The notes under the pieces were generated by a model that worked only from the letters and a program-made list of their open reading frames with translations, had not been told where the DNA came from and searched no databases. Both the position numbers and the translations under genes were made by a program. DNA of 8,685 nt, from positions 1-8,685 of the forward strand of contig CALUQA010000093.1 in assembly GCA_944322775.1 (NCBI GenBank). The letters run 5' to 3'. Of the stretch, positions 6,388 through 8,685 are shown piece after piece. The stretch is from an uncultured Elusimicrobiales bacterium. Lineage in GTDB: Bacteria > Elusimicrobiota > Elusimicrobia > Elusimicrobiales > Elusimicrobiaceae. Every line of letters starts with the position of its first letter. The first letter of the stretch is position 1.

Positions 6388-6462
6388 TGGCAGGAGCGGA
6401 AGGACTCGAACCTTCAGTCCCGGTTTTGGAGACCGGTGGTTTACCAGTTAACCGACGCTCCC
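6388..6462 (-). tRNA. tRNA-Trp (anticodon CCA), CCA end encoded
   Basis: The 75-nt cloverleaf on the - strand has acceptor GGGAGCG/CGCTCCT, D-stem GGTT/AACC, anticodon stem CCGGT/ACCGG with loop CTCCAAA (anticodon CCA), and T-stem GAAGG/CCTTC with loop TTCGAGT. The discriminator is G73 and the 3' CCA is encoded. The first acceptor pair is a G1-U72 wobble where E. coli tRNA-Trp has A1-U72. It sits between rpmG (6 bases away) and secE and must be cut from the operon mRNA. Confidence 0.97.
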
Positions 6463-6468
6463 CCGAAA

Positions 6469-6630
6469 TTAGGCTTTCGTTTCTTTGTGCAGGGTGCTTT
6501 TACCGCACTTTTTGCAAAACTTGTTAACTTCCAGTTTGTAGTCTTTCTTTTTACCGCGCACTTGGTAATAGTTTTTGTTCTTGCAGGTCGTGCAAGAGAG
6601 CGCAATGGTGATTCTTTCGTGTGTTGCCAT
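6469..6630 (-). CDS. rpmG: 50S ribosomal protein L33 (zinc-ribbon type)
   Basis: 53 residues on the - strand, starting MATHERITIALSCTTCKNKNY. Two CxxC pairs (Cys13/Cys16 and Cys39/Cys42) form the zinc ribbon of the C+ form of L33. The segments YYQVRGKKK and KLEVNKFCKKCGKSTLHKETK are typical. Zinc-independent paralogues lack these cysteines. Shine-Dalgarno AAGGAAA precedes the ATG. It lies between tuf and tRNA-Trp, a common arrangement. Confidence 0.95.
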   Translation of the reverse strand: MATHERITIALSCTTCKNKNYYQVRGKKKDYKLEVNKFCKKCGKSTLHKETKA

Positions 6631-6653
6631 CTTCGTTTTCCTTAAAATAAATG

Positions 6654-6711
6654 GTTCACTCTATGATATCTACAGGGACATTGACGAAGCAATGTCCCTG
6701 TAACAGTGAAC
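6654..6711 (-). promoter_or_regulatory. Long perfect hairpin in the tuf-rpmG gap
   Basis: TACAGGGACATTG (6671-6683) pairs over 13 bp with CAATGTCCCTGTA (6690-6702) around a 6-base loop (CTTCGT on the transcript). An outer 7-bp stem (6654-6660 with 6705-6711) extends it across an internal loop of 10 and 2 bases. No T-run follows on either strand. It starts 13 bases after the tuf stop. It probably protects the tuf 3' end or is an RNase III-type cut site that separates the very abundant tuf message from the rest; this role is inference. Confidence 0.7.
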
Positions 6712-6723
6712 TAAACAATTTTA

Positions 6724-7914
6724 CTACTCAATAATTTTGGTTACTACGCCGGCGCCTACCGTATGGCCACCTTCGCGGATTGCAAAGCGCAACCCTTCTT
6801 CCATAGCCACAGGCGTAATCAACTTCACTTCAATTTCGGCGTTGTCGCCCGGCATGATCATCTCTTGTTTGAAGTTCAGCTCGCCAGTCACGTCCGTCGT
6901 TCTCAAATAGAACTGCGGTTTATATCCCGGCGTTAACGGAGTATGACGTCCGCCTTCTTCTTTCTTCAAGATGTATACCTGGCCCATAAAGTGTTTGTGC
7001 GGCGTAATGGATTTCGGAGCCGCCAACACCTGTCCGCGTTCTACCTGGTTCTTTTCAATACCGCGCAACAAAATACCCACGTTGTCGCCTGCGATACCTT
7101 CGTCCAGCAGTTTGCGGAACATTTCAATACCCGTAGCTACCGTGCTCAAATTGTCGCGGAAACCAATGATTTCCAACGGATCGCCCACGTGCACCTTGCC
7201 GCGTTCAATTCTACCAGTCGCCACCGTTCCGCGGCCCGTAATAGAGAACACGTCTTCCACGGCCATCAAGAACGGCTTGTCCGTGTCGCGTTTCGGCTCA
7301 GGAATCCACGTATCCAAAGCGTCCATCAAGCGGTGAATGGAAGGTTCACCCAGTTCGCTCTGATCGCCTTCAATGGCTTTCAAAGCAGAACCGCGGATAA
7401 TCGGCGTGTTGTCACCGTCAAAATCATATTTGGACAACAGTTCGCGGATTTCCATTTCCACCAAGTCCAACAATTCCGGATCATCTACCAAATCTACTTT
7501 GTTCAGGAAAACTACCAATTTGGGTACGTTTACCTGTTTGGCCAACAGCACGTGTTCGCGCGTCTGCGGCATCGGGCCGTCTACGGCAGAGACCACCAAA
7601 ATTGCACCGTCCATCTGCGCGGCACCCGTGATCATGTTCTTAATGTAATCGGCGTGTCCCGGGCAGTCAATGTGTGCATAGTGGCGTTTGTCCGTTTCAT
7701 ATTCTACGTGAGATACGGCTACCGTCACAATCTTAGAAGCGTCACGCACCACACCGCCTTTGGCAATGTCCGTGTAGGCCATTGCTTTGGCTTTGCCTTC
7801 TTTGGCCAATACTTTCGTAATGGCCGTCGTCAACGTCGTCTTACCATGGTCCACGTGACCAATCGTACCAACGTTCACGTGCGGTTTGTTACGCGAAAAT
7901 TTTTCCTTTGCCAT
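6724..7914 (-). CDS. tuf: Elongation factor Tu, atypical switch I
   Basis: 396 residues, full length. EF-Tu carries aminoacyl-tRNA to the ribosome as a GTP complex. The G domain has G1 GHVDHGKT (19-26), G3 DCPGHADY (83-90), G4 NKVD (138-141) and G5 GSALKA (175-180). Domains 2 and 3 follow from about 212, with GRGTVATGRIERG and the end REGGHTVGAGVVTKIIE. The odd part is switch I (about 48-69). The usual APEEKARGITINT is replaced by GGVVRDASKIVTVAV; the magnesium-coordinating threonine appears kept as Thr64, but the Arg-Gly pair and the acidic residues are gone. The other two frames hold no displaced canonical sequence, so this is not a double frameshift. AGGAG precedes the ATG. Two tandem stops (TAG TAA) end it. 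Confidence 0.97.
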   Translation of the reverse strand: MAKEKFSRNKPHVNVGTIGHVDHGKTTLTTAITKVLAKEGKAKAMAYTDIAKGGVVRDASKIVTVAVSHVEYETDKRHYAHIDCPGHADYIKNMITGAAQMDGAILVVSAVDGPMPQTREHVLLAKQVNVPKLVVFLNKVDLVDDPELLDLVEMEIRELLSKYDFDGDNTPIIRGSALKAIEGDQSELGEPSIHRLMDALDTWIPEPKRDTDKPFLMAVEDVFSITGRGTVATGRIERGKVHVGDPLEIIGFRDNLSTVATGIEMFRKLLDEGIAGDNVGILLRGIEKNQVERGQVLAAPKSITPHKHFMGQVYILKKEEGGRHTPLTPGYKPQFYLRTTDVTGELNFKQEMIMPGDNAEIEVKLITPVAMEEGLRFAIREGGHTVGAGVVTKIIE

Positions 7915-7976
7915 TTGATTAGTTCTCCTGTTTTGAGTTTACTGCGGTACTTCCATTGTTTAGTTGTTTCAAAAAA

Positions 7977-8049
7977 AGCTGGGGATGGGAATCGAACCCA
8001 CGACCTTCTCCTTACCATGGAGATGCTCTACCAGCTGAGCTACCCCAGC
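7977..8049 (-). tRNA. tRNA-Thr (anticodon GGT)
   Basis: A 73-nt cloverleaf on the - strand: acceptor GCTGGGG/CCCCAGC, D-arm GCTC...GAGC, anticodon stem TCTCC/GGAGA with loop ATGGTAA (anticodon GGT), T-arm GTGGG/CCCAT-type with TTCGATT. Discriminator U73. CCA is not encoded; TTT follows. It lies upstream of tuf in the tRNA-Gly/Thr-tuf order known from many bacteria. Confidence 0.97.
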
Positions 8050-8089
8050 ATTTGGCGGTATCCGTTTACACGGCGCCTTAAATCGTTGC

Positions 8090-8105
8090 TACGGAAAGTT
8101 CCGTA
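8090..8105. repeat. Short palindrome between tRNA-Thr and tRNA-Gly
   Basis: TACGGAA (8090-8096) and TTCCGTA (8099-8105) are inverted repeats with a 2-base centre, 9 bases before the tRNA-Gly 3' end. In the minus-strand precursor it could form a small hairpin in the spacer and guide tRNA processing. It could equally be chance. Confidence 0.3.
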
Positions 8106-8113
8106 TTTTTAAA

Positions 8114-8184
8114 AGCGGGCGATGGGAATCGAACCCACGTGACCAGCTTGGAAGGCTGACGTTCTACCATTGAACTACGCCCGC
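8114..8184 (-). tRNA. tRNA-Gly (anticodon TCC)
   Basis: A 71-nt cloverleaf on the - strand: acceptor GCGGGCG/CGCCCGC, D-arm GTTC...GAAC, anticodon stem TCAGC/GCTGG (one T-G pair) with loop CTTCCAA (anticodon TCC), T-arm GTGGG with TTCGATT. Discriminator U73. CCA is not encoded. It is the first gene of the minus-strand tRNA/tuf operon, with a -10 box 18 bases upstream. Confidence 0.97.
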
Positions 8185-8201
8185 AAAAAGACATCTGCTA
8201 T

Positions 8202-8228
8202 ATTATACAAAAAATATACTTTTTGCAA
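8202..8228 (-). promoter_or_regulatory. Proximal promoter of the tRNA-Gly/tuf operon
   Basis: On the - strand a perfect TATAAT (8207-8202) lies 15-16 bases after TTGCAA/TTTGCA (8229-8223), inside T-rich sequence. The predicted start is about 11 bases before tRNA-Gly. Confidence 0.65.
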
Positions 8229-8287
8229 AAGCGGCATTACTCCGCTGGGCGCAATTACAAACAGAAGAAAGAGCAGAACTTTTATTT

Positions 8288-8293
8288 ATTATA
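8288..8293 (-). promoter_or_regulatory. Possible distal -10 of the tRNA-Gly/tuf operon
   Basis: A second perfect TATAAT on the - strand lies 86 bases upstream of the first, within the same 12-base context (TTTTGTATAATA). Its -35 is weak (TATACC at 17 bases). It may be a tandem promoter for the strongly expressed operon. The leader between them (8202-8287) has only a small AGCGG/CCGCT hairpin. Confidence 0.4.
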
Positions 8294-8331
8294 CAAAATC
8301 GCGGGCGTTTGGTATAGAGTTTACACAAAAA

Positions 8332-8360
8332 AACATCCGCCCCCCATAAAGGCGGATGTT
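8332..8360 (-). terminator. Terminator downstream of the small RNA
   Basis: AACATCCGCC (8332-8341) and GGCGGATGTT (8351-8360) pair perfectly over 10 bp with a 9-base loop. On the - strand the stem runs into seven or more T; on the + strand no T-run follows. It therefore ends something transcribed leftward from between 8361 and the tRNA-Cys gene, which matches the promoter at 8447-8475, and it insulates the tuf-operon promoters. Confidence 0.88.
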
Positions 8361-8364
8361 CAGG

Positions 8365-8440
8365 AAAAAAAGAAAAGGGGAGCCCGAAGCCCTTTTACGG
8401 GGCATAACCCTAAAACAGGTTCTCTAATTGGTGCTCCCTT
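8365..8440 (-). ncRNA. Candidate small structured RNA, undescribed
   Basis: The RNA is read leftward from a near-consensus promoter; the predicted +1 is A8440. From there AAGGGAGC (8440-8433) can pair with GCTCCCCTT (8383-8375, one bulged C), closing the molecule at its own 5' end. Inside are two hairpins: AACCUGUUUUAGGGUU (8421-8406) and GCCCCGUAAAAGGGC (8403-8389). This makes a three-way junction. The hairpin loops contain UUUUA and UAAAA, which are complementary. A U-tract (TTTTCTTTTTTT, 8376-8365) follows the closing stem directly, with a second terminator at 8332-8360. No open frame with a ribosome-binding site is seen. It lacks the SRP-RNA core (GGAA tetraloop and AGCAGCC), is too short for typical 6S RNA, and matches no riboswitch I know; no minus-strand gene follows without its own promoter. 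A 5' leader that always terminates remains an alternative. Confidence 0.65.
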
Positions 8441-8446
8441 ACACAG

Positions 8447-8475
8447 AGTATAAAACAGATTTATCTATTTTTCAA
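8447..8475 (-). promoter_or_regulatory. Near-consensus sigma70 promoter for the small RNA
   Basis: On the - strand TTGAAA (8475-8470), exactly 17 bases, then TATACT (8452-8447). Five of six bases in each hexamer match consensus and the spacing is optimal, the best promoter in the window. The predicted +1 (8440) coincides with the first base of the RNA's closing stem. Confidence 0.82.
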
Positions 8476-8551
8476 GACCTAATTTTTAAAAGCCCCAAAA
8501 ACATATATCCCCGACGGGCAAATGCCTTTTCTTTTAGAAAATGCTTTTTTT

Positions 8552-8560
8552 TGCTATAAT
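8552..8560 (+). promoter_or_regulatory. Extended -10 promoter of tRNA-Cys
   Basis: TGCTATAAT is a perfect extended -10. The predicted start is about 14 bases before the tRNA. The -35 region (TTTTAG at 8532-8537) is weak, as is usual with extended -10 promoters. It is divergent from the small-RNA promoter, leaving about 55 bases between them with no further signal that I can see. Confidence 0.75.
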
Positions 8561-8580
8561 ATCTTTACCCAAAATTTGTC

Positions 8581-8652
8581 GGTGCGGGGGCCAAGTGGTA
8601 AGGCGTGAGTCTGCAAAACTCATATTCGCGGGTTCGATTCCCGCCCGCACCT
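8581..8652 (+). tRNA. tRNA-Cys (anticodon GCA)
   Basis: A 72-nt cloverleaf: acceptor GGTGCGG/CCGCACC, short D-arm with GCC...GGC, anticodon stem TGAGT/ACTCA with loop CTGCAAA (anticodon GCA), T-arm GCGGG/CCCGC with TTCGATT. Discriminator U73, typical for Cys. CCA is not encoded. A run of seven T begins at the discriminator base (8652-8658). Bases 8659-8685 hold nothing that I can assign. Confidence 0.97.
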
Positions 8653-8685
8653 TTTTTTATTGCCTTTTTATCCTTTAGCACCTAA

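Noticed and set aside
6709..7965. 11-bp inverted repeat (AACTAAACAAT) flanking tuf, suggesting a mobile unit
   Set aside because: In 8.7 kb several 11-base inverted matches are expected by chance, the repeat is AT-rich, and tuf sits in its normal operon context.
6943..8112. A long (389-codon) + strand ORF opposite tuf and tRNA-Thr
   Set aside because: It is the antisense of the highly codon-biased tuf gene, extends into tRNA-Thr, and has no domain-like features.
8332..8440. SRP (4.5S) RNA or 6S RNA identity for the small RNA
   Set aside because: The GGAA-tetraloop domain with the AGCAGCC side is missing, and the length and fold do not fit the central-bubble hairpin of 6S RNA.
8223..8453. 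A 76-codon + strand ORF in the gap before tRNA-Cys
   Set aside because: It starts at TTG without a ribosome-binding site, runs over the minus-strand terminator and the small-RNA stems, and its peptide (poly-Lys, poly-Pro patches) simply translates those structures.
1..8685. CRISPR arrays, insertion sequences, attachment sites or a replication origin
   Set aside because: No spaced direct repeats, transposase-like protein, long terminal repeats or DnaA-box clusters were seen on either strand.

Overview
The window is bacterial. It holds translation genes plus a short patch of secreted or membrane genes. The gene order (rplU-rpmA-obgE; tRNA-Gly/tRNA-Thr/tuf/rpmG/tRNA-Trp/secE/nusG/rplK/rplA), a one-span 62-residue SecE, Shine-Dalgarno sites of the AAGGAG type and sigma70-like promoters fit a Gram-negative-type bacterium. 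From overall protein style I lean to an Elusimicrobiota-like gut bacterium, but this is a tentative impression that no single marker here proves.

Left part (+ strand, 1-2240): the 3' end of rplU, then rpmA with an unusual Lys/Ala/Pro-rich tail, a strong terminator, a 49-codon basic small ORF, and obgE (ribosome-assembly GTPase). obgE ends at a hairpin that also serves the convergent gene on the other strand.

Middle part (- strand, 2260-4298): a visibly AT-rich two-gene island. The upstream gene (3307-4230) encodes an exported or membrane-anchored coiled-coil protein of unknown function. The downstream gene encodes a secreted chymotrypsin/V8-fold serine protease with an intact His/Asp/Ser triad. 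A 23-codon ORF overlaps the first gene by ATGA. The island sits between two housekeeping blocks.

Right part (- strand, read from 8298 down to 4372): one long translation/transcription operon running tRNA-Gly(TCC), tRNA-Thr(GGT), tuf, rpmG, tRNA-Trp(CCA), secE, nusG, rplK, rplA, then a textbook terminator. rplJ-rplL-rpoBC, which follow rplA in many bacteria, are absent here. The tuf product has a strongly altered switch I: the usual RGITI is replaced by KIVTV.

Far right (8185-8580): a 396-bp gap without a protein gene. It holds tandem -10 boxes for the tRNA/tuf operon and, on the minus strand, what looks like an undescribed small stand-alone RNA. That RNA has a near-consensus promoter (TTGAAA-17-TATACT), a predicted +1 exactly at the base of a closing stem, a three-way-junction fold with loops that could kiss, a U-tract, and a second terminator hairpin. 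A divergent extended -10 promoter drives tRNA-Cys(GCA) on the + strand at the end of the window.
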